Shown in pieces: positions 1 through 8,623 of a stretch of DNA of 64,000 bases. The stretch comes from Rhodocyclaceae bacterium. GTDB taxonomy: Bacteria; Pseudomonadota; Gammaproteobacteria; Burkholderiales; Rhodocyclaceae. A model generated the notes under the pieces. It saw only the letters and a list, made by a program, of their open reading frames with translations. It was not told where the DNA came from and made no database searches. Position numbers and translations under genes: made by a program. The stretch lies in NCBI GenBank assembly GCA_019455325.1, contig JACFMQ010000002.1:1-64000 (forward strand), in the 5' to 3' direction. Every line of letters begins with the position of its first letter. The first letter of the stretch is position 1.

Positions 1-253
1 AAACGCCCGCACAGCAGTTTTATCAAGCTGTTGCATCGACCGGTTGAATCCGCAACCCAATGCTGTCATCAAGGTTTGAGGAATGCTGTCGCTCAACGTT
101 GGAGATGACCGGCGGGACAGTGGGCGGGCGAAACTCGCCGATTGGACCTCCGCATCGATCGATTTGTCAGGGTTCATCACCCCCTGGCCGTCGATAGGCG
201 ATGTCGATCGACTCAACGACTTTCCGTCATCACACACAGAATGGCCCACCCAT
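1..253. other. Left-edge stretch, no supported gene
   Basis: This stretch lies downstream of the TIR gene. Its base composition resembles that gene, clearly lower in GC than the sequence after about 3.2 kb. A plus-strand frame of 72 codons (83-301) runs through it into the TIR gene, but it has no ribosome binding site and no recognisable domain, so I do not call it. The first 60 bases could be the end of a mobile element cut off by the window edge, but nothing proves it. Confidence 0.4.
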
Positions 254-2776
254 TCAGGTGCGGCGGCTGTACGCTTCCGCAGAATCGATCTTATTAGTTA
301 GCTTTACTCGAAGATGTGCAGGCAAAGATTTCGCTCGAGTGAGATGGCGCCTCGCCGCCTCATAGTCTTCAGCTTGAATTTTCGCCAGTACATTGAGCCG
401 ATCAAACTCGCCGCGCGAGCGGCGATCAACGTTACCACTGTCAACTCTGAATCGGTTTTCAACAGATTCCAAAATTTGCATTGCGCCCGCCACGTCGCCC
501 GCGTCGATCTTTACTCGCGCAAGCGACAGACTCACAGGGATATGATCAGGCGTTGCACGTACAGCTTCCTCCGCCCACTGCAGCGCAGCAGGCCGGTCTC
601 GGGAGGCCTCATAGAAATGCGCCCTCCGGCGTTGATAGAAGCTGGTCCCCTGACTCTTGGCCGAAACCTCAAGCTGATTGAAGAGATCATCCAGTTCCAT
701 GTCTCTCTGCAAATACAGCAAATCGCTCCTATGCTTCTCAATAAGAATTTCTAGCAGGGTGTCGATAATATAAGGAGTGGGTGCGATTTCGTATGCTGCG
801 CGAGCGAATTCTTCGCCTTCGTCGAATTCCTCGCGAAACGAACATAAGCGCGCCAGTTCCCGCAGAACATGGAAGTTCCTGTCCCCGCCGAGTTTGTAGG
901 CCTTACGAAACTCTTCCTCCGCTAAATCCATTTGACCTTCGTATCTATGGCTGAACCCCTGTAGGAACGCAGAGTTTCGCTTGGCGAGCTGCTCTGAATA
1001 CTTTGCAAACTCCTCCTGCACGCGGGATATTTCACCCGGAATGCCTGCCCGAACAGACGCCAACCCCCTCAGGCGTAGGCATTCCAGCTGCGCATCTACA
1101 GATAGTTTCCCCTTGCCTTCGTACGCTCGACGAGTCAGTTCGATAGTTCGAACAAAATCTCGATTGTCATAAAACTCTCGCGCGACTCTCAGGAGATGAG
1201 AAGGCAGGAGCGCCCGCTTGAGAATTGGGTTCTCGATAGATTTCTCACTTACCAACGCTGCCAAGATTGCACTATCCAGGGTGGATACACTCATTAACTC
1301 GGCGTCACTCATGTCTGCGATCCGCTCAAGGAGTCTAGCTCTGGACTTACTCAACTCTTCTTCGGCATTATGACTCCAGTCGAATCGGTCGAAAACGTCT
1401 CTCAAATACGGAGCGAATCTCAGGTACGCGCCATCTGTCTCGATCAATCCGTGATCGTGCAGAAATCCCATCTCAGTATTAAGAGTATCCTCGGGAATAT
1501 CTGGAACTGCACTAAGCAAATCATCTGCGGACAGATAGTCGAACTCGAGGAAAAGGGCAAGCAGACGTTCTCGCACAGCATTCAGCTTGATATCTTCAAT
1601 CAGATGTATCGTGTGCTGCCTGATCGCGTCGATGAAGGTTCGCCGTTCCGTTATCAGGCGAGCGGGCCCAAATTCACTAGCAAGTCGAGCGGCTATTTGA
1701 ATGTTCCGGGGATGCCCACTCACGTGAGTGACTATCTCGTCGGCAAGTTCATTGCTGATGGGGACCTTAAGCTGTTTTAGCCAGAGATTCAGGAGCCGAC
1801 GCGAGTCGGCGCGCTCAAGACTCCCGACCATAAGGAACGTAGCGTTCTTGTAATCCACCCGCTTCGGGGGTGAAATCATTCGCCGCGAGATGATTGTTAA
1901 TAGTGGCCATGAAGTGTTCACAAGAGATGTTACGAGGCGACGAAGCCAGTCCGGAAAATGTCCGTCGTCTTGGATTACTGCGTTACGTCCTCGCAAGAAC
2001 AGCATCTGTCGTTGGTCACTGAGTTGCTGGATGAGCTTTGCGATCTCCGCTGTACGGTCGGTGGACTCCAGGTCCGAAAACGCCTCAACCGTATCAACGA
2101 ACTCAATGACCGATAGGCTCTTCGTCTTCGCCAACACTACCCGATAGAACTCAACCTCGCCTTCAGAATCGCGCAACGGGATCTCGATGGGAACGCGAAC
2201 AAGATGAGGTTGCACGTCAGAGAGCACCCGCCTCGCGAGAGTTCTCCGACCGATGCCCTCATTTCCGGCCAACGTTATTACGCTTGGGGGTTCTTGCAGC
2301 ACAGAAATCGCGTCCTTCAGAGCTCGTACCTCCCTGTCTCTTCCCTCGAAGAAATCCAAGCTACTGTCTTGCTCGATTGCGAGTGTAAGAAGCGCTGCTC
2401 GCAATGATGCCCCTATCGCTCCGGGGCTGGAGCTCCTGAGGTAGACATATGAGCGAAGCCACTCGGGGATAAACGTTGGTTCGACATCATCGATCAAGAA
2501 CACCATAACTTTCGAGATGCGACCAGAGAAGATCCTGTGCTGTGCTAGCCCGATCTCAGTCTGGACCCAACGGGACTGAACGGAATTCTTGGATAGGAAC
2601 AATGCAAAAACCTCCGTTTTCGAAATTGCATCGAAAATGGCGGTTGCGCTCGTTTCTCCATGTTCGAACGTGGCCTCATCAAAATGCGCGTTGGCCGCTC
2701 GCAATTGCCTGAAGACGGGGTCAACCAAGAACTTGTCCTTGCTGCTGTGCGACAGGAATACTTTTCTGGAGCTCAT
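254..2776 (-). CDS. TIR domain / STAND-like / TPR protein, putative immune (anti-phage) sensor-effector
   Basis: This 840-residue protein has three parts. Residues 1-135 form a TIR domain: it opens with KVFLSHSSKD, and SRWVQTEIGLA carries Glu74 at the position of the NADase glutamate of catalytic TIR domains. Residues 140-370 resemble an NB-ARC/STAND NTPase: P-loop-like GNEGIGRRT (171-179), TIISRR (294-299) like the RNBS-B motif, and SGHPRNI (353-359) like the GLPL motif. A winged-helix-like stretch (about 400-460) and TPR-like helical repeats (about 525-820) follow. The usual Walker A Lys-Thr is Arg-Arg, and LFLRGRNAV lacks the Walker B acids, so nucleotide hydrolysis is doubtful. GGAGG four bases before the ATG supports the start. 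Bacterial TIR-STAND proteins often act in anti-phage abortive infection; that role here is inferred. Codon use is less GC-rich than the neighbours', suggesting transfer. Confidence 0.8.
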   Translation of the reverse strand: MSSRKVFLSHSSKDKFLVDPVFRQLRAANAHFDEATFEHGETSATAIFDAISKTEVFALFLSKNSVQSRWVQTEIGLAQHRIFSGRISKVMVFLIDDVEPTFIPEWLRSYVYLRSSSPGAIGASLRAALLTLAIEQDSSLDFFEGRDREVRALKDAISVLQEPPSVITLAGNEGIGRRTLARRVLSDVQPHLVRVPIEIPLRDSEGEVEFYRVVLAKTKSLSVIEFVDTVEAFSDLESTDRTAEIAKLIQQLSDQRQMLFLRGRNAVIQDDGHFPDWLRRLVTSLVNTSWPLLTIISRRMISPPKRVDYKNATFLMVGSLERADSRRLLNLWLKQLKVPISNELADEIVTHVSGHPRNIQIAARLASEFGPARLITERRTFIDAIRQHTIHLIEDIKLNAVRERLLALFLEFDYLSADDLLSAVPDIPEDTLNTEMGFLHDHGLIETDGAYLRFAPYLRDVFDRFDWSHNAEEELSKSRARLLERIADMSDAELMSVSTLDSAILAALVSEKSIENPILKRALLPSHLLRVAREFYDNRDFVRTIELTRRAYEGKGKLSVDAQLECLRLRGLASVRAGIPGEISRVQEEFAKYSEQLAKRNSAFLQGFSHRYEGQMDLAEEEFRKAYKLGGDRNFHVLRELARLCSFREEFDEGEEFARAAYEIAPTPYIIDTLLEILIEKHRSDLLYLQRDMELDDLFNQLEVSAKSQGTSFYQRRRAHFYEASRDRPAALQWAEEAVRATPDHIPVSLSLARVKIDAGDVAGAMQILESVENRFRVDSGNVDRRSRGEFDRLNVLAKIQAEDYEAARRHLTRAKSLPAHLRVKLTNKIDSAEAYSRRT

Positions 2777-3304
2777 TCGTCCTCCGGCTGGATGTTTGAT
2801 AGTTGCTGCAGGCGCTTACGTCAAAAACTCACGCGAAGGTTGCTTTCTGAAAGCATTCTGCGCTACCTGACGCATCGAGCACATCGAAGGTATCGGGAGT
2901 TCTGGCCATTATCTCCGACATGCTCCGGGGACATCTGTGATGCCCTAACTTTGTTGCAGGGAGACTAAGTTGCTGCGTAACATCGACTGTGCTCTGTAAC
3001 ATTATGTTCCATCCAACCAAAGAGCTGCATTAAAACAGAGTAACAAATACAGCAACCTCAAAAACGCACACAGCATACCGCATGATGATGGTAGATGTCC
3101 GCTTAGAGTCTTGAGCACTCACCGTCCGCTCCTGGCCGGTTGGCGACATAGCAGTTCCAGCACAGACGCCCGCTTCGGCCGACAACCCGCCCCTCCAAAC
3201 CCACCATTCGCCCCCCGCATCCCCCACATGCACAACTTTCGTTTGAGCGCGAATCCCCCGCCGCCTACCATGCCCGTCAAACATACCGCCCACAGGCACC
3301 GAAC
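2777..3304. other. Intergenic region between TIR gene and hydrolase gene
   Basis: No gene is supported in these 528 bases. The part up to about 3,110 is AT-richer, with A-rich runs, and probably holds the promoter of the TIR gene on the minus strand. I could not pick a convincing -35/-10 pair. From about 3,170 the sequence becomes C-rich like the rest of the chromosome, so an island boundary may fall near 3,100. A 63-codon minus-strand frame (2829-3020) has no recognisable features. Confidence 0.5.
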
Positions 3305-4255
3305 ATGGACCAGCGCGTCTCCACCGCCCAACCGATCACCTTCCCCGCCGCCGACGGCTACCCGCTGAAGGGCTTCCGCTGGCGGCATCCGGACGTCGAT
3401 GCCGCGCGGCCGGTGGTCATCGTCAACGCGGCGACCTCGGTGCGCTGCCGCTACTACGCGCGCTTCGCGGCCTTCCTGCATGCGCACGGCTTCGACGTCG
3501 TCACCTACGACTACCGCGGCATCGGCGAGTCTCGGCCGGCAAGCCTGAGCGGCTTCGAGGCCGGCTGGATCGACTGGGGACGGCTCGATTTCGAGGCGGC
3601 GCTGCAGTACGCGCTGGCCGAGTTTCCCGGTCAGCCGGTCCAGGTCGCGGCGCACAGCGTCGGCGGTTTCCTGATCGGGCTGGCGGCGTCCGGCCACCAC
3701 ATCACGCGCGTATTCACGATGGGCGCGCAGTACGCCTACTGGCGCGACTACGCGCGCGACAAGCGCGCCGGCATGTTCCTCAAGTGGCACGTGTTCATGC
3801 CGGCGGCGACGGCGCTGTTCGGCTACTTTCCCGGCGGCCGGCTGGGCTGGCTGGAAGACACGCCGCACGGCGTGGTGCGCGACTGGATCGCGCCGCAGCC
3901 GCGCTTCGAGGACATCTGGCGGCGCGGCGGCGCGCGCGTGCTGACGGAGGCCGAACGGCGCAAACTGGTCGAGCGCTTCGCGGCGATGCGCGGGCCGACG
4001 CTGGCGGTGAGCCTGAGCGACGACGAGTTCGGCACGCCGGCGGCGATCCGCCGCCTGCTCGGCTATTACCGCAACAGCGCACGCACGCACCTGCACCTGC
4101 GCCCCGAGGCGGTCGGCGAGCGGCAGGTCGGCCACTTCGCCTTTTTCCACAGCCGCTTCGAGCACACGCTATGGAAGATTCCGCTGGCGTGGCTGCGCCA
4201 CGGCCGGCTGCCGGCGGAGCCGCAGGGCGAGGCGGTGACGCTGCGGGCGGAATGA
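3305..4255 (+). CDS. Alpha/beta-fold hydrolase
   Basis: This 316-residue alpha/beta hydrolase has a nucleophile elbow AAHSVGG (Ser118), a probable acid at Asp239 or Asp240 in SLSDDEFG, and a C-terminal His277 in VGHFAFF. DYRGIGES after strand 4 is typical of serine-aminopeptidase-like (Hydrolase_4) and esterase members. No signal peptide is visible, so it is probably cytoplasmic. The substrate cannot be told from sequence. There is no good Shine-Dalgarno before the ATG, but the N-terminus matches the family layout and no better start lies nearby. It stands alone, converging on the Lar-like gene. Confidence 0.82.
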   Translation: MDQRVSTAQPITFPAADGYPLKGFRWRHPDVDAARPVVIVNAATSVRCRYYARFAAFLHAHGFDVVTYDYRGIGESRPASLSGFEAGWIDWGRLDFEAALQYALAEFPGQPVQVAAHSVGGFLIGLAASGHHITRVFTMGAQYAYWRDYARDKRAGMFLKWHVFMPAATALFGYFPGGRLGWLEDTPHGVVRDWIAPQPRFEDIWRRGGARVLTEAERRKLVERFAAMRGPTLAVSLSDDEFGTPAAIRRLLGYYRNSARTHLHLRPEAVGERQVGHFAFFHSRFEHTLWKIPLAWLRHGRLPAEPQGEAVTLRAE

Positions 4256-4310
4256 ATGGGGGATGGCGCTCGGCGTCCGGCCTCGCGCGCGCGGTGCGGA
4301 AGGGCGTCGG

Positions 4311-4496
4311 CTAGGCTTCCGGCCGCGCGTTCCACAGTTCGGCCGCGCGGCGCTCGTCGTCGGCGAGCGGACCGATGGACCGGCAGGCATCGCAGGGCAC
4401 CGCCCACGTCCCGACGTCGATCTCGATGGCGTGCGCCGGCTCCGTCCCGCAGAAGGGGCACGGCCTGAGTCTGGCGCAGGTGGCGGTGTCTGGCAT
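4311..4496 (-). CDS. Lar-like restriction alleviation zinc-ribbon protein
   Basis: This 61-residue protein fits the Lar restriction-alleviation family: LRPCPFCGTEP, then a second pair CDAC, then an A...LWNAR C-terminus. The four cysteines should bind zinc. The open frame extends upstream to 4673, but that extension is basic, low-complexity shadow sequence. The ATG at 4496 (MPDTATC) gives the usual family length of about 60. Rac-prophage Lar modulates type I restriction; most relatives sit in phages, whereas here no other phage gene is nearby. The function is inferred from the motif alone. Confidence 0.68.
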   Translation of the reverse strand: MPDTATCARLRPCPFCGTEPAHAIEIDVGTWAVPCDACRSIGPLADDERRAAELWNARPEA

Positions 4497-4692
4497 TGGC
4501 GTCTCGGTACCAGGGGCGCGACGGTTGCCGGCGCGCGGAAAATCGGAACGGGACGGCGCTCGCGGCACGCGGCGCCGCCGTTCGATCACGAGCCAGTATG
4601 GCGCCGCCGGCACCGGCAATCCATTGTGGGAAACCGAATTGTGGATATCCGCAATCGGCGTCGCCGGCAGCAAGGCGGCGGCGCCGTGTGTC

Positions 4693-4790
4693 GCTCCCGC
4701 CTTCAGGCGGGAGCTTCCTCGCCACGGAATGGGGGCGCCTTCGGCGCCAGAACGGGCTTGCCTCGCTCGACCTCGCCCTGAAGGGCGAGG
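4693..4790. repeat. Cluster of three perfect short inverted repeats
   Basis: Three compact hairpins follow one another. GCTCCCGCC (4693-4701) pairs with GGCGGGAGC (4706-4714) around a TTCA loop. GGCGCC (4734-4739) pairs with GGCGCC (4743-4748). CCTCGCCCT (4771-4779) pairs with AGGGCGAGG (4782-4790). The last lies 20 bases downstream of the rhlE stop on the minus strand and could end rhlE transcription, but no U-tract follows any of them. They look more like intergenic REP-type elements. The stretch 4497-4809 holds nothing else I can support. Confidence 0.6.
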
Positions 4791-4809
4791 CTTGCGCTTC
4801 GGCCCGTGG

Positions 4810-6165
4810 TCAGTGGTGTCGCTGCCCGCTGCGATGTCCCGGGTTGCTGCCCGGCACCGCGCCGCCCTGCGGCTTGCCGCCGCGACGGCGGCGGCCGGCG
4901 TTCTGCCCCTGCTTCTGCCCGGGTTCGCCGGCCGCCGGCTTCTGGCCCTGGCCGGCGGGCCTGCCGCCTTGCGGCTTCGGCTGCCCCTGGCGCTGGCCGT
5001 TCCCCCTCGCCGCCGGCGCGGCGACGGTCGGCACCGCGCTCGGCTCGAAGCCGGGCAGCGTCAGCTTTTCCAGGTCGCGCTTGATCAGCTTCTCGATGTC
5101 GCGCAGGTAGGCGCGCTCATCGGCGCAGACCAGCGACACGGCCTCGCCTTCCATGCCGGCGCGGCCGGTGCGGCCGATGCGGTGCACGTAGTCCTCGGCG
5201 ACGTTCGGCAGCTCGAAGTTCACGACGTAGGGCAGCGCGTCGATGTCGATGCCGCGCGCCGCGATGTCGGTGGCCACCAGCGCGGCGAGCTTGCCGTCCT
5301 TGAACTCGCCGAGCGCGCGCACGCGCGCGCCCTGGCTCTTGTCGCCGTGCAGCGCGGCGGCGCGGATGCCGGCCTTGTCGAGCTTCCTGGCGAGCGCGTC
5401 GGCGCCGTACTTGGTGCGCGTGAACACCAGCACCTGATGCCAGCCGCGCGTCTCGAAGAGGTGCACCAGCAGGTCGCGCTTCTGCTCGCGGTCGACGTGG
5501 ATGACGCGCTGCGCCACGCTCTCAGCGGCGGTGTTGCGGCGCGCCACCTCGACGCTCTGCGGGTCGCGCAGGAAGGTCTGCGCCAGCTCGCGGATGTCGT
5601 CGGAGAAGGTCGCCGAGAAGAGCAGGCTCTGCTTCTCCTTGGGCATCGTCGCGAGGATTTTCCGGATGTCGCGGATGAAGCCCATGTCGAGCATGCGGTC
5701 GGCCTCGTCAAGCACCAGGATCTCGACCGCCGAGAGGTCGACGGTTTTCTGCTGCATGTGGTCCATCAGCCGGCCGGGCGTGGCGACGAGGATGTCGACG
5801 CCGCGCGCCAGCGCCTGCACCTGCGGGTTGATGCCGACGCCGCCGAAGACGGCGAGCGAAGTGAGCGGCAGGTGCGCGCCGTAGGTGCGCACGCTCTCCT
5901 CGACCTGCATCGCCAGCTCGCGCGTCGGCGTCAGCACCAGCGCGCGCGGCTGCTTCGGCCTGGCGCGGCCGCCGGAGAGCAGTTGCAGGATCGGCAGCGT
6001 GAAGCCGGCGGTCTTGCCGGTGCCGGTCTGCGCGCAGGCGAGCAGGTCGCGGCCGGCGAGAACGACGGGAATGGCCTGCTGCTGGATCGGCGTCGGTACG
6101 TCGTAACCCTGCGCGGCGACGGCGCGCAGTATCCCGGCCGAGAGGCCGAGGTCGGTGAATTTCAT
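4810..6165 (-). CDS. rhlE: ATP-dependent DEAD-box RNA helicase RhlE
   Basis: This 451-residue protein has all DEAD-box motifs in order: Q motif ([10 protein letters not shown]), [27 protein letters not shown] ([12 protein letters not shown]), SAT, then the second RecA domain with [10 protein letters not shown] and [10 protein letters not shown]. The tail from about residue 385 is rich in Gly, Gln, Pro, Lys and Arg, as in RhlE, and is probably a flexible RNA-binding tail. RhlE remodels RNA in ribosome assembly and degradosome-linked turnover. It is transcribed divergently from the small membrane protein gene, across 255 bases with no other recognisable feature. Confidence 0.93.
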   Translation of the reverse strand: MKFTDLGLSAGILRAVAAQGYDVPTPIQQQAIPVVLAGRDLLACAQTGTGKTAGFTLPILQLLSGGRARPKQPRALVLTPTRELAMQVEESVRTYGAHLPLTSLAVFGGVGINPQVQALARGVDILVATPGRLMDHMQQKTVDLSAVEILVLDEADRMLDMGFIRDIRKILATMPKEKQSLLFSATFSDDIRELAQTFLRDPQSVEVARRNTAAESVAQRVIHVDREQKRDLLVHLFETRGWHQVLVFTRTKYGADALARKLDKAGIRAAALHGDKSQGARVRALGEFKDGKLAALVATDIAARGIDIDALPYVVNFELPNVAEDYVHRIGRTGRAGMEGEAVSLVCADERAYLRDIEKLIKRDLEKLTLPGFEPSAVPTVAAPAARGNGQRQGQPKPQGGRPAGQGQKPAAGEPGQKQGQNAGRRRRGGKPQGGAVPGSNPGHRSGQRHH

Positions 6166-6420
6166 CGTGTCGTGCTCCGGAAAAGCGGTTCCGCGCCCTG
6201 CGGCGCATCAGTCGGAACCGGGAGAATCTCTGCGGGACGGCCGCCAGGGCCGGAAGAGGCTGCCGCGCGACTGACCGGCGCGGCGGCGAAGGCGCGCAGT
6301 CTAACACGGGCGGCGGCCCGGCCGGCGTCTTCCGGCGCAGGAACATTTGCCGGCGAAGCCCCTCAAACCGTAGTTCCATCGCCGAAGGCGGCCACCCCGG
6401 ACAAGGAGGAGACGGCAGGG

Positions 6421-6714
6421 ATGAAACTGATCATCTGGGTTCTGTGGCCGGCGTTCGCCGCCGCCGGCGTCGCCGAGGTCGCGTTCTTCACGCTGATCGA
6501 CCCGCAGCAGCTCTACCTGCTCGGCGAACCGGTCGAGGTTTCGCCGCTCGCCGCCTACTCGATCGGCTTCCTGTTCTTCTGGCTGCTGTGCACCGGCGCC
6601 ACGCTGATGGCCTGGTTCATGCTGCCCGCCGACGTCAAGGCCGCGCTCCACCGCCACGCCACCGAGCATCCGGATCTCAGCCGGGGCAGCGGCCGGCCGG
6701 ACGCGGTGGAATAG
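6421..6714 (+). CDS. Small two-helix inner-membrane protein, function unknown
   Basis: This 97-residue protein has two clear hydrophobic segments, about residues 3-26 and 45-70, joined by a short loop, and a polar C-terminal tail. Both ends are probably cytoplasmic. AAGGAGG upstream of the ATG supports the start; the much longer open frame through this point is only the antisense shadow of rhlE. I do not recognise a named family. It stands alone between two minus-strand genes. Confidence 0.7.
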   Translation: MKLIIWVLWPAFAAAGVAEVAFFTLIDPQQLYLLGEPVEVSPLAAYSIGFLFFWLLCTGATLMAWFMLPADVKAALHRHATEHPDLSRGSGRPDAVE

Positions 6715-6756
6715 TCAGATCGGCGACAGCCCTCGCGCGATGATCCCGCCGCCGCG

Positions 6757-8619
6757 TCAGTCGAAGAACTTCACCATGCGGTCGAGTTCCCCCGCCGTCC
6801 GTTCGAGTTCCTGCGAGGCGGCCCAGGCGCTCTGAACCTCGGTTCGGTTGTTCACGATCAGGGAGGCGACCTGGACGATCTGCGCCGCATTCTCTTCCCG
6901 CGTCATCAGCTCGACGCGCGCGGCGCTGACCAGTTCGCGCGCCATCGCGGCGAGCTCGGCGCTCCCCGCAGCGGACGGAAAAGACGAAGCAGGCGGGCCG
7001 GATGCCGCCCCTGCCGCCAGCAGGACATCGACGGGCGGCAGGACGGGTTCCGGAACGAGCGCTTCGGCCGCCCCCGCCATGGAGCACAGTCCGAGTTCGA
7101 CGAGCTCGGGGTCGTCGCAGCCTTCGAACATCGGCACGATGGGGAGCGGCGCCGCGTCGGCCGCAGAGTCGCCGATGCCGACGCCGTCGGCGATCCGCTC
7201 GGCGTCGGCGACCAGCCTGGACATCCCGGCGGAAGCGGCGTCGATGGCATCCAGCGTCTGATAGATCCGGTCGTGCTGCTCCTCGGAGTACTGCGCCAGA
7301 TTCATCATCGTCGCGTTGAGGCGGCAGCACTGTTCGTGGATCGAGCCGGCGGACTGGCGAATCTCGTCCATCATCGCCCGAAGATGCAACTGCATGGTCA
7401 GCACCGCATTCATCACGCGCCCCGGCTCGCCGTAGCCCATCGTGCCGCCCCCGCCGGAAAGATTGCCCTCGGCGATCCGCTCCATCGCCTCGACCGCTCC
7501 CCGCAGGGGCGACACGGTTCCGCGGAAGAACAGGAGGCCGGACAGGACGACGGCGACGATGCTGGCCGACAGGCCGACGATGGCGATCGTCGAGATGTTC
7601 CGGTTGCGCTGCTCGGTCTCGCGGAAATTGCTTTCCGCCTTTTCCGAGAGGAAGCGGATCAGGGCCTCCATCTTGGCGTCGGCATTCTGATAGAGCGGAA
7701 TGACCGCCATCCTGAGCAGCAGGTCGACCTGCGAGTATTCCCCGAGTTCGAGCGCCGCCCTGGCCGGGATCAGACCTTCCGAGACGTAGCGGTAGCGCGC
7801 CTGGGCGTACTGCTCGGAAAGCTCCAGCTCCTCGCCGCTGCGGGGCATGGCGGCGTAGGTCGCCCACAGATCGTCGATTTCGCGCCGGTTGGCGACGATC
7901 TTCTCCAGGTGTTCGTCCACTCCGTGGTCGAGCTGCCCCTCGGTATAAAGCCCCGGCGTATGGTGCAGCGCGAGCGCCACCTGGGTGCGGTTCTCGGCCA
8001 TCAGGAAGCGGATGCGCGAAACGATCTGCACCGGCGTCATCTGCTCGTAGTAGAGCGACTGCATGGTCTTGTTCGACAGATGCAGGCCGCCGATGCCGAG
8101 AATGCCGCCGATCAGCATCATCAGCGCGACGAAGGCGATGCCGGCGGCGACGCCGTTCCTGACCGACAGCACCCGCCGGAGGAAACCCCTGTCGGCCTCG
8201 CCATACACTTCGACGCCGGCCGCCTTCCGGTAGGCTGCCTCGGCCTCGGCGACGAAGGCCGCGTCCGCCGGCGTCTGCACCGCCATGTAGCCGATCGTCT
8301 GCCCGTTCTTGCGGATGGCGACGACGTCCGCGCGCACCCAGCGGGAGTCGCCGCCGGCGCAGCGGCTCCTGATCGGGCCGTGCCAGGGCAGCCCGCGCCG
8401 GAGCGTTCGCCACATGCCCTTGCGCACCGATGCCGGCACGTCCGGATGCAGGGTGATCTCGTAGCTCTTGCCGATCAGTTCCTCGCGGGAAAATCCGCTG
8501 GCCTCGACGAAAGCGTCGTTCACGAAGGTGACGATGCCCTCGGTATCCGTACGCACGATCAGGGAAGTTCCGGGAAGCGGCGGCTTTTCCTGAGCGGAAA
8601 CCGGAAGATTCTTTTTCAT
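6757..8619 (-). CDS. PAS-4-helix-HAMP membrane receptor lacking a canonical MCP signalling tip
   Basis: This 620-residue protein starts with an Aer-like PAS domain (about 18-120), then TM1 (about 158-178), a periplasmic four-helix-bundle-type region (about 180-340), TM2 (about 343-365) and HAMP (about 365-420). The rest is helical up to about 480 and has an Ala/Pro-rich stretch (about 490-560). The conserved MCP hairpin tip that binds CheA/CheW is absent. Only the last helix, ending ELDRMVKFFD, resembles an MCP C-terminus. It may therefore signal to something other than CheA. Its ATG is five bases after the HD-GYP stop, so the two are almost certainly co-transcribed and may work together. Confidence 0.75.
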   Translation of the reverse strand: MKKNLPVSAQEKPPLPGTSLIVRTDTEGIVTFVNDAFVEASGFSREELIGKSYEITLHPDVPASVRKGMWRTLRRGLPWHGPIRSRCAGGDSRWVRADVVAIRKNGQTIGYMAVQTPADAAFVAEAEAAYRKAAGVEVYGEADRGFLRRVLSVRNGVAAGIAFVALMMLIGGILGIGGLHLSNKTMQSLYYEQMTPVQIVSRIRFLMAENRTQVALALHHTPGLYTEGQLDHGVDEHLEKIVANRREIDDLWATYAAMPRSGEELELSEQYAQARYRYVSEGLIPARAALELGEYSQVDLLLRMAVIPLYQNADAKMEALIRFLSEKAESNFRETEQRNRNISTIAIVGLSASIVAVVLSGLLFFRGTVSPLRGAVEAMERIAEGNLSGGGGTMGYGEPGRVMNAVLTMQLHLRAMMDEIRQSAGSIHEQCCRLNATMMNLAQYSEEQHDRIYQTLDAIDAASAGMSRLVADAERIADGVGIGDSAADAAPLPIVPMFEGCDDPELVELGLCSMAGAAEALVPEPVLPPVDVLLAAGAASGPPASSFPSAAGSAELAAMARELVSAARVELMTREENAAQIVQVASLIVNNRTEVQSAWAASQELERTAGELDRMVKFFD

Positions 8620-8623
8620 GGTG

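Noticed and set aside
1..80. Possible end of an insertion sequence at the left edge
   Set aside because: The sequence only vaguely recalls transposon flanks; no transposase frame or inverted repeat can be shown within the window.
4375..6714. 779-codon plus-strand frame across rhlE
   Set aside because: Antisense shadow of rhlE in GC-rich DNA with Arg/Ala/Gly-rich translation. Only its last 97 codons, from the ATG at 6421 with its own ribosome site, are a gene.
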